In this document: positions 15,202 through 23,340 of the stretch, one piece after another
Layout: each line of letters starts with the position of its first letter
How positions within the stretch are numbered: position 1 is the first letter of the stretch
Origin: Clostridia bacterium
Lineage (GTDB): Bacteria > Bacillota > Clostridia > Oscillospirales > CAG-272
Direction of reading: 5' to 3'
Assembly: GCA_017456985.1 (NCBI GenBank)
Contig: JAFTIH010000037.1
Coordinates: 69,558 to 103,461 of the forward strand
Length of the DNA stretch: 33,904 bases
Made by a program: the position numbers and the translations under genes
The notes under the pieces: generated by a model
What the model saw: the letters and a program-made list of their open reading frames with translations, nothing else
Databases searched by the model: none
Told to the model about the DNA's origin: nothing

Positions 15202-15245
15202 CAACACAAAAAGAGCACACCAGGTGGTGTGCTCTTTTTGTGTTG
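15202..15245 (-). terminator. Intrinsic terminator of tRNA-Glu
   Basis: A perfect 20-bp stem (15202-15221 with 15226-15245) with four-base loop; on the minus strand the 3' arm carries CTCTTTTTGTG. The first stem bases overlap the tRNA CCA end. Confidence 0.82.
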
Positions 15246-15318
15246 GTGACCCGTACGGGAATCGAACCCATGTTTTCAGCGTGAGAGGCTAACGTCTTAA
15301 CCGCTTGACCAACGGGCC
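15244..15318 (-). tRNA. tRNA-Glu (anticodon CUC), CCA encoded
   Basis: 75 nt. On the minus strand the acceptor GGCCCGT pairs with ACGGGTC (one G-U), the D arm is GTC...GAC, the anticodon stem TTAGC/GCTGA holds loop CTCTCAC with anticodon CTC (plus-strand 15283-15285), the variable loop is four bases, and the T arm ATGGG-TTCGATT-CCCGT precedes discriminator A and... CCA at the 3' end (ends TCACCA). CUC reads GAG only, so a second tRNA-Glu(UUC) must exist elsewhere. Confidence 0.95.
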
Positions 15319-15335
15319 GTCGTGCGAACATCGCT

Positions 15336-15364
15336 ATTATAACACAAGTTTTCAGAAAAAGCAA
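15336..15364 (-). promoter_or_regulatory. Sigma-A promoter of tRNA-Glu
   Basis: On the minus strand TTGCTT (15359-15364), 17-bp spacer, TATAAT (15336-15341), starting about 12 bases before the mature tRNA. Confidence 0.8.
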
Positions 15365-15430
15365 GGGGTTTTCTTAAAAAAAATCATTTTTTTTGAAATT
15401 ATTTTTAAAAATTGCTTTTTGGTAAAATAT

Positions 15431-15443
15431 GTGACTTTGTCAC
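15431..15443. promoter_or_regulatory. Inverted repeat GTGAC-TTT-GTCAC upstream of ferritin
   Basis: A perfect 5-3-5 palindrome 59 bases before the ferritin start codon. A TATCAT box at 15466-15471 is a possible -10 with no good -35, so an activator or other factor could be involved. It is not a recognisable Fur or PerR box. Confidence 0.35.
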
Positions 15444-15501
15444 GGTTTTCGCCGCGCGTTTTTGGTATCATAAGACCAGAAAAAACAAGGAGGAAAACCC
15501 G

Positions 15502-16014
15502 ATGTTAAACGAAAAAGTCCACGTACTGCTCAACGAGCAGATCAACAAAGAATTTTATTCCGCATACCTGTATCTCGATTTCGCCAACTACTTTGAATCG
15601 GTCGGACTCGACGGCTTCGCCAATTGGTACCGTATTCAGGCGCAGGAGGAGCGCGACCACGCACTGCTCTTTTACGACTACCTGCAAAATAACGGCGCCC
15701 GCGTGACGCTTGAAGCGATCGCAAAGCCCGACAAGACCTTTGAAGAGCACATCGACGTCTTAAAAGCGGGACTTGCCCACGAGGAGTACGTCACCTCGCT
15801 GATCAACGACATCTACGCGGCGGCATATGAGGTGCGCGACTTCCGCACGATGCAGTTCCTCGACTGGTTCGTCAAGGAGCAGGGTGAGGAAGAGAAGAAC
15901 GCCACCGACCTCATCGATAAGATGACGCTCTTCGGCGGCGACCCCAAGAGCCTTTACATGCTCAACAGCGAGCTTGGCGCACGCGTTTATACCGCACCAT
16001 CCCTCGTCCTGTAA
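15502..16014 (+). CDS. ftnA: Ferritin (non-haem, FtnA type)
   Basis: The 170-residue protein stores iron as a 24-subunit cytoplasmic shell. In its own numbering all ferroxidase ligands match E. coli FtnA: E17, E50, H53, E94, Q127 and E130, with Y24 nearby; E49 and E129/E126 may form the third site. Motifs: NEQINKEFYSAYLYL, QAQEERDHALLF, and FVKEQGEEEKN. The heme-ligand methionine of bacterioferritin is not evident. ATG 15502 is chosen because AAGGAGGA lies eight to nine bases ahead; the frame is open upstream without support. Single-gene unit with its own terminator, between tRNA-Glu and a convergent LysR gene. Confidence 0.96.
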   Translation: MLNEKVHVLLNEQINKEFYSAYLYLDFANYFESVGLDGFANWYRIQAQEERDHALLFYDYLQNNGARVTLEAIAKPDKTFEEHIDVLKAGLAHEEYVTSLINDIYAAAYEVRDFRTMQFLDWFVKEQGEEEKNATDLIDKMTLFGGDPKSLYMLNSELGARVYTAPSLVL

Positions 16015-16020
16015 AAAAAT

Positions 16021-16056
16021 CGCCCGCGTGCTTCGGCGCGCGGGCGTCCTTTTATC
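16021..16056. terminator. Intrinsic terminator between ferritin and the LysR gene
   Basis: CGCCCGCGTGC, loop TTCG, GCGCGCGGGCG (one G-T wobble), then TCCTTTTAT. A-rich left flank may let it work for both converging genes. Confidence 0.8.
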
Positions 16057-16921
16057 GGACAGTCTTTAAAAGCTCGTACGCCTTTTTTTGCGTGGCGCTG
16101 AGCTTTTTATTTTTATGCATCACAAGATACTGATTGCGGCCGCTGTCAAGGTCGGTAATGCGGATCTCTTTAAACTTTCCGCGCAAAATGTGTCCGCGCA
16201 CGAAGCTATCGGGCAGAATGGACACGCCGAGCGACGCATATACCGCCGCGATCAGCGCCTGATCGTTCGTCGACTCCATTTTAGGACGGACGCGCAGACT
16301 CTTTGCGGCAAGCGCGCGCTCAAGCAGGGTACGGGAGGCGCTGCCGTGGTCGCGAAGCAAAAGCGGATAGCGTGAAAGTGCCTCAACGCTCAGCGTGTCG
16401 GGAACGGCGTATTCTGCACTTGCCACCGCCACAAGGCGGTCCTTTTCAAAGAGCTCCGCTCGTAGGTAGGGGGAGGAGATCTCGCCCTCGATAATCGCAA
16501 AATCCAAATTTCCGCTTTCCATCGCCGTTTCGATCGCGTTTGAAGAGCGCACCGTGACCTCTGCCTCAACGTCGGGATAGGAGTCCTCAAGCATCCGCAA
16601 ATAAGAGGGAATCACCGTTTGCCCCAGCGTCAGCGACGCACCGATGCGCACGCGTGGGCTTTGTCCCTCGGCAGACGCCAATTGCTCAAAATGCTCAAAG
16701 CCGGATAGGATCTCCTTTGCCGTTACCAAGAGCTCTCGCCCCGTATCGGTGAGGATCAATCGCTGGTTGATGCGGTCGAAAAGGCTCACGTTATAATATT
16801 TTTCAAGCTCTGCGATCGCGTGCGAGATGGTGGGCTGTGCGATATACAGCTGCTCTGCCGCGCGCGTCACGCTCCCCGTTTCGCAAACGGCAACGAACAT
16901 TTTTAAATGACGAAGGGTCAT
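16052..16921 (-). CDS. LysR-family transcriptional regulator
   Basis: 289 residues. The winged helix-turn-helix is textbook LTTR: MTLRHLKMFVAVCETGSVTRAAEQL, IAQPTISHAIAELEKYYNVSLFDR, LTDTGRELL. The effector domain begins at about 90 (RVRIGASLTLGQTVIPSYL) with LDFAIIEGEISSPYL and VSILPDSFVRGHI typical of the CysB/CysL-like fold. AGGAGG precedes the ATG at 16921. It is divergent from trkA with overlapping promoters; LTTRs usually regulate themselves and a divergent neighbour, so a role in K+ uptake control is possible but unproven. Ligand unknown. Confidence 0.93.
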   Translation of the reverse strand: MTLRHLKMFVAVCETGSVTRAAEQLYIAQPTISHAIAELEKYYNVSLFDRINQRLILTDTGRELLVTAKEILSGFEHFEQLASAEGQSPRVRIGASLTLGQTVIPSYLRMLEDSYPDVEAEVTVRSSNAIETAMESGNLDFAIIEGEISSPYLRAELFEKDRLVAVASAEYAVPDTLSVEALSRYPLLLRDHGSASRTLLERALAAKSLRVRPKMESTNDQALIAAVYASLGVSILPDSFVRGHILRGKFKEIRITDLDSGRNQYLVMHKNKKLSATQKKAYELLKTVR

Positions 16922-16959
16922 AACCGCCTCCTATTAAGATTTTTTATAAACTTTATTAC

Positions 16960-16988
16960 ATTATAATATTTTACTAATCGTTTGTCAA
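16960..16988 (-). promoter_or_regulatory. Sigma-A promoter of the LysR gene
   Basis: On the minus strand TTGACA (16983-16988), 17-bp spacer, TATAAT (16960-16965): a full consensus promoter. Confidence 0.82.
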
Positions 16989-16998
16989 GGTGTATAAT
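16970..16998 (+). promoter_or_regulatory. Sigma-A promoter of the trk operon
   Basis: TTTACT (16970-16975), 17-bp spacer, TATAAT (16993-16998). It physically overlaps the LysR promoter; the weaker -35 fits activated or competed transcription. Confidence 0.6.
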
Positions 16999-17058
16999 AG
17001 AAGAACATAGAAAAAAAGGAAAATACTACGCATAGATCAAAGAAAAAAGAGGATTTTT

Positions 17059-18417
17059 ATGAACATCATCATTATCGGACTCGGTACCATCGGCGAGAGC
17101 GTTCTCGAAAGCCTTTCGGGCGAGGGACATACCGTCACGCTGATCGACGAGGACCGTGCCAAGATCGAGGAGCTCATCCAAAAGCACGACGTGATGGGCG
17201 TGGTCGGTAACGGCGCGTGCATGGAGATTCAAAGAGAAGCGGGCGCTAAGAGCGCAGATCTCGTGATCGCTTTAACGCACAGCGATGAGCTCAACATTCT
17301 CGCTTGCCTCGTTGCCAAGCGCCTCGGCGTTCGGAATACCGTCGCACGCGTGCGCAATCCCGACTATAAGCAACAGATCAGCGAGATGAAGGAGGAGCTT
17401 GGCATCTCGATGGTCATCAACCCCGAACGCGAGACCGCAAGCGAGATCTTCAACCTGATCCGACTCCCCTCCATCGCCCAAATAGAGCATTTTGCCAAGG
17501 GAAAGGTGTCGCTCGTCGAGGTGGTCGCAGAGGCGGGATGCTCCTTGATTGGGGAAACGCTCGTTTCGCTTGGTAAAAAACTCTCCACCAAGGTGCTGAT
17601 CTGCGCCGTACAGCGCGGCACGCAGGTCTTTATCCCTACGGGTCACTTCGCCATCGAGGAGGACGACCGCATCTATTTCACCTCCGAGGCTAAGGCGCTT
17701 GACGATTTTCTTGCCGAGGTCAATCTGCTTCGCTCTCCCATTAAGGACGTGATGATCGTGGGCGGCGGAAAGATCGGCTATTATCTCGCCAGCGAGCTTT
17801 CTAAAAAGAAGAAATACCGCATCAAGCTCATCGAGGAAAACCACGAGGTCGCCGAGGAGCTTGCCGAGCTTTTGCCTCGCGTGACGGTGATTGAGGGCAA
17901 CGGATGCTCCCACAGCCTTCTTCTTGAGGAGGGAATTGAGGAGATGGACGCCTTCGTCGCACTCACCGACACGGATGAGGAGAATATGGTCGTTTCGATG
18001 TTCGCCAACAAAATGAACGTCCGCAAGACCATCACCCAGATCCGCAGCGACGACCTGTACGATATGCTCGTGGAGTTAGATATTCAAAACAACGTCTCCC
18101 CCAAAAACATCGTATCGGGCAGCATCCTCAGCTATATCCGCGCGCTTGCCAACAAGCGCGGCAGTAACGTGCTGACCCTCTACCGCTTGGTCAACAATCA
18201 GGTCGAGGCGATGGAATTCCTCGTCAAGAAAAAGGAAAGCGTCTACGGAAAGCCGCTTAAAGATTTGAAGATCAAGGATAATTCGCTCATCGCCTGCATC
18301 ACACGCGGTGAACAGATCATCATCCCCGACGGTAACACCTGCATCGAGATGGGGGACAACGTCGTCGTCGTCACGACACATAAGAACTTTGACGACCTGA
18401 TGGACGTTTTTGAATAA
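17059..18417 (+). CDS. trkA: Trk potassium uptake regulator TrkA
   Basis: 452 residues with two tandem RCK modules: RCK-N with the dinucleotide motif IIGLGTIGES (G7, G9, G12), RCK-C at about 140-220, a second RCK-N with IVGGGKIGYYL (G235-G240), and a second RCK-C ending near 450. This doubled form is the classical peripheral-membrane TrkA that binds NAD(H)/ATP and gates TrkH. Acidic ends of the Rossmann strands (TLIDED; KLIEEN) suit NAD(H). It is first in the operon with trkH 12 bases downstream. Confidence 0.96.
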   Translation: MNIIIIGLGTIGESVLESLSGEGHTVTLIDEDRAKIEELIQKHDVMGVVGNGACMEIQREAGAKSADLVIALTHSDELNILACLVAKRLGVRNTVARVRNPDYKQQISEMKEELGISMVINPERETASEIFNLIRLPSIAQIEHFAKGKVSLVEVVAEAGCSLIGETLVSLGKKLSTKVLICAVQRGTQVFIPTGHFAIEEDDRIYFTSEAKALDDFLAEVNLLRSPIKDVMIVGGGKIGYYLASELSKKKKYRIKLIEENHEVAEELAELLPRVTVIEGNGCSHSLLLEEGIEEMDAFVALTDTDEENMVVSMFANKMNVRKTITQIRSDDLYDMLVELDIQNNVSPKNIVSGSILSYIRALANKRGSNVLTLYRLVNNQVEAMEFLVKKKESVYGKPLKDLKIKDNSLIACITRGEQIIIPDGNTCIEMGDNVVVVTTHKNFDDLMDVFE

Positions 18418-18429
18418 GGCGGTGATGGC

Positions 18430-19971
18430 GTGAATTACAAGCTTCTTGGAAGGATCCTCGGTAAAATTATGATCCTTGAGGGCGCTCTGATGCTCGCCCC
18501 CTTTCTCGTCAGCCTCATCTATCGGGAGGGCGCGAGAAACGTTCTTGCCTTTTTGATCCCGCTCGTCGCACTCGCCGCCGTCGGCGCGCTTTTGCAGCTT
18601 CCAAAGCCTCGCCGCACCGCTCTTTATCAAAAGGAGGGCTTTGCGCTCGTGGCACTCGTTTGGATCGTGATGACGCTCTTCGGGGCGATCCCCTTCGTCA
18701 TCAACGGCGATATTCCAAACTACGTCGATGCGTGCTTTGAAATGATGTCCGGCTTTACCACCACGGGTGCCAGCATCATTACGGACATTACGCTTCTTTC
18801 TCATTCTTCGCTTTTTTGGCGTAGCTTTTCCCATTGGATCGGCGGTATGGGCATCCTCGTCTTTATCCTCATCTTTATCCCCGAGGGGGACGACGGCTCC
18901 TCGATGCACCTGCTCCGCGCCGAAAGCCCCGGACCGCAGGTAGGCAAGATCGCTTCCAAAATGAAGGTGACCGCACGTACCCTTTATCTTATTTATTTCG
19001 GGCTGACGGTCCTCGAGGTCGCCATTTTGATGCTTGATAAGCCTGTTCCGGGATATGAGTCGGAAAAATTCTTTTTTAGTCTCCTTGCCTCCTTCGGCTG
19101 TGCAGGAACGGGTGGCTTTGGCTTCCTGCCGGGCAGTATGGAGCTTTTTTCTCCCTTTTCACAATACGTGATGGCAACCTTTCTCGTGCTTTTCGGCGTC
19201 AACTTTGCCCTCTACTATATGATCTTAATGGGCAAGATCCGCGACGTTTTGCGCAGTGAAGAATTGCACGGCTATCTTTTGATATTTTTGGCGGGACTTG
19301 GCACGATCTTCCTTTCTCTCGTAGGGAGGTTTAACGCCTTCCCACAGACCTATACCACGGAGGAAGCCTTCCGCCACGCCTTCTTCCAAACGGCGTCCAT
19401 TATGACGACCACGGGCTTCACGACTACCGACTACGACGTATGGCCCACGCTTGCCGTCACCGTTTTGTTCTTGTTGATGTTCTTTGGCGCGATGGCGGGC
19501 TCTACGGCGGGCGGCATTAAAACGTCCCGCCTGGTGATTGCGGTCAAGGGCATTTATATCCGCATTCGTAAGCTCATCAATCCCCGCTACGTTCCCAAAA
19601 CGAAGATCGAAGGGAAAACGGTTTCGGAGCAGACCGTGTCGGACGTTTTTGCCTTTATTACCTTTTACGTCCTCATTTTGTTTACCACGACGCTTTTGCT
19701 ATCCTTTGATCCCATTTGCGGCACCGAAACGGTGATTGTGTCGGATGCGGGAATGCACATTGAAAAGCACGGATTTTTCAGCAACCTGTCTGCCTCTCTT
19801 GCTTGCATCTCCAATATCGGTCCCGCCTTTGAGGCGGTGGGTCCGTACGCAAGCTACGCAGGATACAGCGTGTTTTCCAAGATCATTCTATCCTTCACGA
19901 TGCTGATCGGCAGACTTGAGATCTTGCCCGTCTTCGTGCTCTTCAGCCCCAAAACCTGGATGAAAAAATAA
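18430..19971 (+). CDS. trkH: Trk potassium transporter membrane subunit TrkH
   Basis: 513 residues, four M1-P-M2 repeats plus extra N-terminal helices. The four selectivity-filter loops can be seen: SGFTTTGASI, CAGTGGFGF, TTTGFTTTDY, and ISNIGPAFEAVGP. The third repeat is followed by MAGSTAGGIKTSR, the conserved intracellular loop that binds TrkA-type rings. GTG at 18430 is chosen because AAGGCGGTGA lies just upstream and alternative starts run into a stop. It is followed 14 bases later by an alcohol dehydrogenase with its own AAGGAG, probably in the same transcript. Confidence 0.95.
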   Translation: MNYKLLGRILGKIMILEGALMLAPFLVSLIYREGARNVLAFLIPLVALAAVGALLQLPKPRRTALYQKEGFALVALVWIVMTLFGAIPFVINGDIPNYVDACFEMMSGFTTTGASIITDITLLSHSSLFWRSFSHWIGGMGILVFILIFIPEGDDGSSMHLLRAESPGPQVGKIASKMKVTARTLYLIYFGLTVLEVAILMLDKPVPGYESEKFFFSLLASFGCAGTGGFGFLPGSMELFSPFSQYVMATFLVLFGVNFALYYMILMGKIRDVLRSEELHGYLLIFLAGLGTIFLSLVGRFNAFPQTYTTEEAFRHAFFQTASIMTTTGFTTTDYDVWPTLAVTVLFLLMFFGAMAGSTAGGIKTSRLVIAVKGIYIRIRKLINPRYVPKTKIEGKTVSEQTVSDVFAFITFYVLILFTTTLLLSFDPICGTETVIVSDAGMHIEKHGFFSNLSASLACISNIGPAFEAVGPYASYAGYSVFSKIILSFTMLIGRLEILPVFVLFSPKTWMKK

Positions 19972-19985
19972 AAGGAGAACTCTCT

Positions 19986-21161
19986 ATGCTCGGCAACTTC
20001 ACCTATCACAACCCCACCAAGCTTTATTTTGGCAAGGACGCCATCCGCAACTTAAAATCTGCGCTTGCCCCCTACGGTAAGAGGGTGCTTCTCGTGTACG
20101 GCGGTGGCTCCATCAAGAAAAATGGCATTTACGACCGCGTGATCTCCATTCTGCACGAGGCGGGAAAAGAGGTTTACGAGGACGCGGGTGTCATGCCCAA
20201 TCCCACAACGGATAAGCTCGCCGAGGGCATTGCGCGTGCACGCGCCCACGGTGCTGAATTTATCCTCGCCGTGGGCGGCGGTAGCGTCTGCGACTACGCC
20301 AAAGCGCTCGCCGCCTCCGTCTATGCCACGTGCGACCCTTGGGAGGAATATTTCGTCAACCAGAACGAGCCCACCTGTAAGACGCTCCCCGTCGGATGCG
20401 TCTTAACGATGGTCGGCACGGGAAGCGAGATGAACGGCGGCTCGGTCATCACTAACCCCGCCATAAAGCAGAAAAACGCCCATAATTTCAAGGCAGACCT
20501 GTTTCCTCGCTTCGCTATCCTCGACCCCACCTATACCTATACGCTTCCGTATGAGCAGATGGTAGCGGGCATCTTCGATATTTTCAGCCACGTTTGCGAG
20601 CAATACTTCTCGGGTGAGGATGATAATACCTCCGATTATCTGATGGAAGGACTTCTGCGTTCGCTCATCCATTCCTCGAGGATCGCCGTCAAGGATCCTC
20701 TCGACTACGAAGCGCGCAGTAACATTATGTGGACGGCGACCTGGGCGCTCAACACCCTCGTTTCGCGCGGCAAGGCAACGGATTGGATGGTGCATATGTT
20801 CGGTCACGCCGTCAGCGCCTACACCAACGCCACGCACGGTATGACGCTCGCCGCGATCTCCTTGCCTTATTACCGCCATATTTTGCCCTACGGCGTCCAA
20901 AAATTTAAGCGATTTGCCGTGAACGTCTTTGACGTGGATGCGGCAGGGAAGAGCGACGAGGAGGTCGCTCGCGAGGGGCTTGCAGCGCTCGAAGAATGGA
21001 TGCGTACACTCGGCGTCGCGATGGATATCGCCTCGCTCGGTGCTACCGAGGATATGATCGAAGGCATGGCAGACGCCACCTTCATCAATGAGGGCGGCTA
21101 TAAGATCCTCTCGCGCGACGAGGTCGTCGCTATCCTGCGTGAAAGCCTTTTAGCAAAATGA
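19986..21161 (+). CDS. Iron-containing alcohol dehydrogenase, NADPH-type (BDH/YqhD-like)
   Basis: 391 residues of the group III Fe-dependent alcohol dehydrogenase family, cytoplasmic. Iron ligands by family pattern: D198 and H202 (AGIFDIFSH), H270 and H284 (VHMFGHAVSAYTNATHG); the 4- and 14-residue spacings match YqhD/BDH. Nucleotide motifs are VYGGGSIKKNGIYD at 38-51 and AVGGGSVCDYAK at 95-106. It most resembles butanol dehydrogenase, reducing aldehydes at the end of fermentation or detoxifying reactive aldehydes. Its location inside a potassium-uptake region is unusual. A terminator follows. Confidence 0.93.
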   Translation: MLGNFTYHNPTKLYFGKDAIRNLKSALAPYGKRVLLVYGGGSIKKNGIYDRVISILHEAGKEVYEDAGVMPNPTTDKLAEGIARARAHGAEFILAVGGGSVCDYAKALAASVYATCDPWEEYFVNQNEPTCKTLPVGCVLTMVGTGSEMNGGSVITNPAIKQKNAHNFKADLFPRFAILDPTYTYTLPYEQMVAGIFDIFSHVCEQYFSGEDDNTSDYLMEGLLRSLIHSSRIAVKDPLDYEARSNIMWTATWALNTLVSRGKATDWMVHMFGHAVSAYTNATHGMTLAAISLPYYRHILPYGVQKFKRFAVNVFDVDAAGKSDEEVAREGLAALEEWMRTLGVAMDIASLGATEDMIEGMADATFINEGGYKILSRDEVVAILRESLLAK

Positions 21162-21167
21162 GTTTTT

Positions 21168-21193
21168 GAAAAAGAGGACATACTCTCTTTTTC
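21168..21193 (+). terminator. Intrinsic terminator after the alcohol dehydrogenase
   Basis: GAAAAAGAG (21168-21176), eight-base loop, CTCTTTTTC (21185-21193). The stem is AT-rich and only moderately strong. Confidence 0.6.
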
Positions 21194-21207
21194 GTCTTTA
21201 CCTACTC

Positions 21208-21236
21208 TTGCGTAAACTGTGAAATTGTGCTATAAT
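21208..21236 (+). promoter_or_regulatory. Sigma-A promoter of ktrB
   Basis: TTGCGT (21208-21213), 17-bp spacer ending TTGTGC, TATAAT (21231-21236). Confidence 0.82.
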
Positions 21237-21266
21237 GTGTGCATAAACCAATTCAAGGAGAAAACA

Positions 21267-22628
21267 ATGCATTCAAAGAAACGGTTTTCCCTGTCCACGA
21301 CCCAAATCATTTTGATCAGCTTCCTTCTCGTCATTTTGCTTGGCAGCGCACTTTTGTCCCTGCCCATCAGCAGCGCGAGCGGTGAGCGTATCCCCTATAT
21401 AGACGCGCTTTTTACCGCGACGACCTCCGTTTGCGTGACGGGACTCGTCACCGTCACGACGGCGACGACGTGGAGCACCTTCGGACACGTGATCATCCTT
21501 TTTTTGATCCAGATCGGCGGTCTTGGCGTTATCACGGTGCTCTCGGGCGTGATGCTGCTGATCCATAGAAGGATGAGCGTTGGAGAGCGCTTGCTCTTAC
21601 AAGACGCCTTTAACTTGAACAGCATGGCAAATCTTGCAAGCTTTATCCGAAAGGTCCTTGGCGGCACGCTTGCCGTGGAGCTTGTAGGGGCGCTTCTCTA
21701 TATGACCGTTTTCATTCCCGAATTTGGTGCAAAGGGTGTTTGGATCTCGTTCTTTACCGCCGTTTCCGCCTTCTGCAATGCAGGCATCGATATTATTGGA
21801 GAGAGCAGTCTTTACGCCTATGCGACCCATCCGCTTGTCAACGCCGTTACCTGCGCGCTCATTGCTCTCGGCGGTATCGGTTATATCGTATGGTGGGACG
21901 TCTTTCGCGTGTCGAAGCTTGCACGCGCAGGAAACCGTCATTTTCTTTCGCATCTGACGCTACATTCCAAGATCGCTGTCAGCGTTACTCTTTTGCTCAT
22001 CCTTGGCGGCGGGGCGCTGTTTCTCGCTTTTGAGTGGAGCAATCCGCATACTATCGGCACGTTATCCGTGTTCGATAAAATCCAAGTCGCGCTTTTCCAA
22101 TCCGTCACCTGCCGCACCGCGGGCTTTGCCACCGTGCCGCAAGAGGAACTTACGTCGGGCTCCGTTGCCGCGTCGCTCCTTTTAATGTTTATCGGGGGCT
22201 CCCCCGTAGGAACGGCGGGCGGTGTTAAGACCGTTACGATCGCCGTGCTCGTTTGCGTCGCCTCGGCGACCATCCGCGGCAAGAAGGAAAAATCCTTGTT
22301 TGGCAGACGCTTACCCGAGGAGGCGGTCAACAAGGCGGTTGCCGTCGTCGTTCTTTTCGTTGCCATTCTGCTCGTATCGACCTTTTTGCTTGCGTTGACG
22401 ACGGAGGCACCGCTTGAGGACGTTCTTTTTGAAACGGTCAGCGCAACGGCTACCGTGGGACTTTCCCGCGCCCTGACGCCATCTCTTAACCACCTCGGTA
22501 AGCTTATTGTGATCGCAACGATGTATCTCGGAAGAGTCGGACCCATCTCCCTCGCCATTGCTTTTGGAGCGAGCAGGGAAAAACAAAATAGTGTAAAGGA
22601 GCCCACCGAACAGATCAGTGTGGGGTAA
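21267..22628 (+). CDS. ktrB: Ktr potassium transporter membrane subunit KtrB
   Basis: 453 residues, four M1-P-M2 repeats of the TrkH/KtrB family but without the N-terminal extra helices of TrkH. Filter loops: ATTSVCVTGLVTV, TAVSAFCNAGID, SVTCRTAGFATV, ETVSATATVGLSR; the intracellular loop GGSPVGTAGGVKT is present. This is the Na+-dependent K+ transporter form that pairs with the small KtrA, encoded next. AAGGAG at 21255-21260 supports ATG 21267; an upstream in-frame start at 21219 lies inside the promoter. Confidence 0.95.
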   Translation: MHSKKRFSLSTTQIILISFLLVILLGSALLSLPISSASGERIPYIDALFTATTSVCVTGLVTVTTATTWSTFGHVIILFLIQIGGLGVITVLSGVMLLIHRRMSVGERLLLQDAFNLNSMANLASFIRKVLGGTLAVELVGALLYMTVFIPEFGAKGVWISFFTAVSAFCNAGIDIIGESSLYAYATHPLVNAVTCALIALGGIGYIVWWDVFRVSKLARAGNRHFLSHLTLHSKIAVSVTLLLILGGGALFLAFEWSNPHTIGTLSVFDKIQVALFQSVTCRTAGFATVPQEELTSGSVAASLLLMFIGGSPVGTAGGVKTVTIAVLVCVASATIRGKKEKSLFGRRLPEEAVNKAVAVVVLFVAILLVSTFLLALTTEAPLEDVLFETVSATATVGLSRALTPSLNHLGKLIVIATMYLGRVGPISLAIAFGASREKQNSVKEPTEQISVG

Positions 22629-22634
22629 GGTATT

Positions 22635-23291
22635 ATGAGTGCAAAAAAAACGTACGCCGTATTCGGGCTTGGCAGATACGGTGCTGCCGTGGCAAAGGAA
22701 TTGGTAGCAAACGGCTTTGAGGTGATCGCCGTGGATAAGAACGAGGATCGGGTGAGCGATGCCGCCGTGGATATTCCCGTTTGCAAGTGTGCTGACGTTA
22801 CCGATCCTGACGTGATCCATCAGCTCGACATCTCTTCCATCGACGTCGTGATCATCGCAATGGCAGGCAATCTTGAAGCAAGCGTGATGGCAACCACGCT
22901 TTGTAAGGAGGCTGGCGTCCGCACCGTCATCGTTAAGTGTGCCAGTGAGATGCACGAAAGGATCCTTGCCCGTATTGGCGCGGATCAGGTCGTCATTCCT
23001 GAAAAGGAATCGGGCGTTCGCCTGGCAAAGAACCTCATCAGCTCAGGCTTCGTCGATATGATCTCGCTCTCCAAGAGCGTTTCTATGATCGAGCTCGACG
23101 TGCGTCCCGAATGGGTGGGAAAGACGCTCATAGAGTTGAATTTGCGCAAAAAGTATTCTGTTAACGTAGTTGCCATTCGCCACGGAGAGCAGGTTTCGGT
23201 GGATATCAATCCCGAACAGCCTCTCACGGCGGAGGATCAGCTCATCGTGATCGCAAACGTTGCAAAGCTCTCGAAGCTTCGCAAGGCATAA
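22635..23291 (+). CDS. ktrA: Ktr potassium uptake regulator KtrA
   Basis: 218 residues with a single RCK module: VFGLGRYGAAVAKEL (GxGxxG), AVDKNEDRV with the aspartate that contacts the nucleotide ribose, then an RCK-C domain from about residue 140 (the c-di-AMP binding region in B. subtilis KtrA). It forms the cytosolic octameric ring that gates KtrB. Six bases separate it from ktrB. A long-loop terminator follows. Confidence 0.95.
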   Translation: MSAKKTYAVFGLGRYGAAVAKELVANGFEVIAVDKNEDRVSDAAVDIPVCKCADVTDPDVIHQLDISSIDVVIIAMAGNLEASVMATTLCKEAGVRTVIVKCASEMHERILARIGADQVVIPEKESGVRLAKNLISSGFVDMISLSKSVSMIELDVRPEWVGKTLIELNLRKKYSVNVVAIRHGEQVSVDINPEQPLTAEDQLIVIANVAKLSKLRKA

Positions 23292-23292
23292 G

Positions 23293-23340
23293 AAAAAGCT
23301 GTGCTGACACTGCAAGATACGGTGCCCGCACAGCTTTTTT
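23293..23340. terminator. Bidirectional terminator with long loop
   Basis: AAAAAGCTGTGC (23293-23304) pairs with GCACAGCTTTTT (23328-23339); the 23-base loop includes a smaller CAC/GTG pairing. It separates ktrA from the convergent gene at 23340-23774. Confidence 0.78.

Noticed and set aside
14816..15243. Integrated mobile element at tRNA-Glu
   Set aside because: No integrase, transposase or direct repeat of the tRNA 3' end is visible; only short non-coding repeats are present.
17059..23291. c-di-AMP (ydaO-type) riboswitch in front of the K+ genes
   Set aside because: The leaders of trkA and ktrB are about 50 and 25 bases after the predicted start sites, too short for that aptamer.
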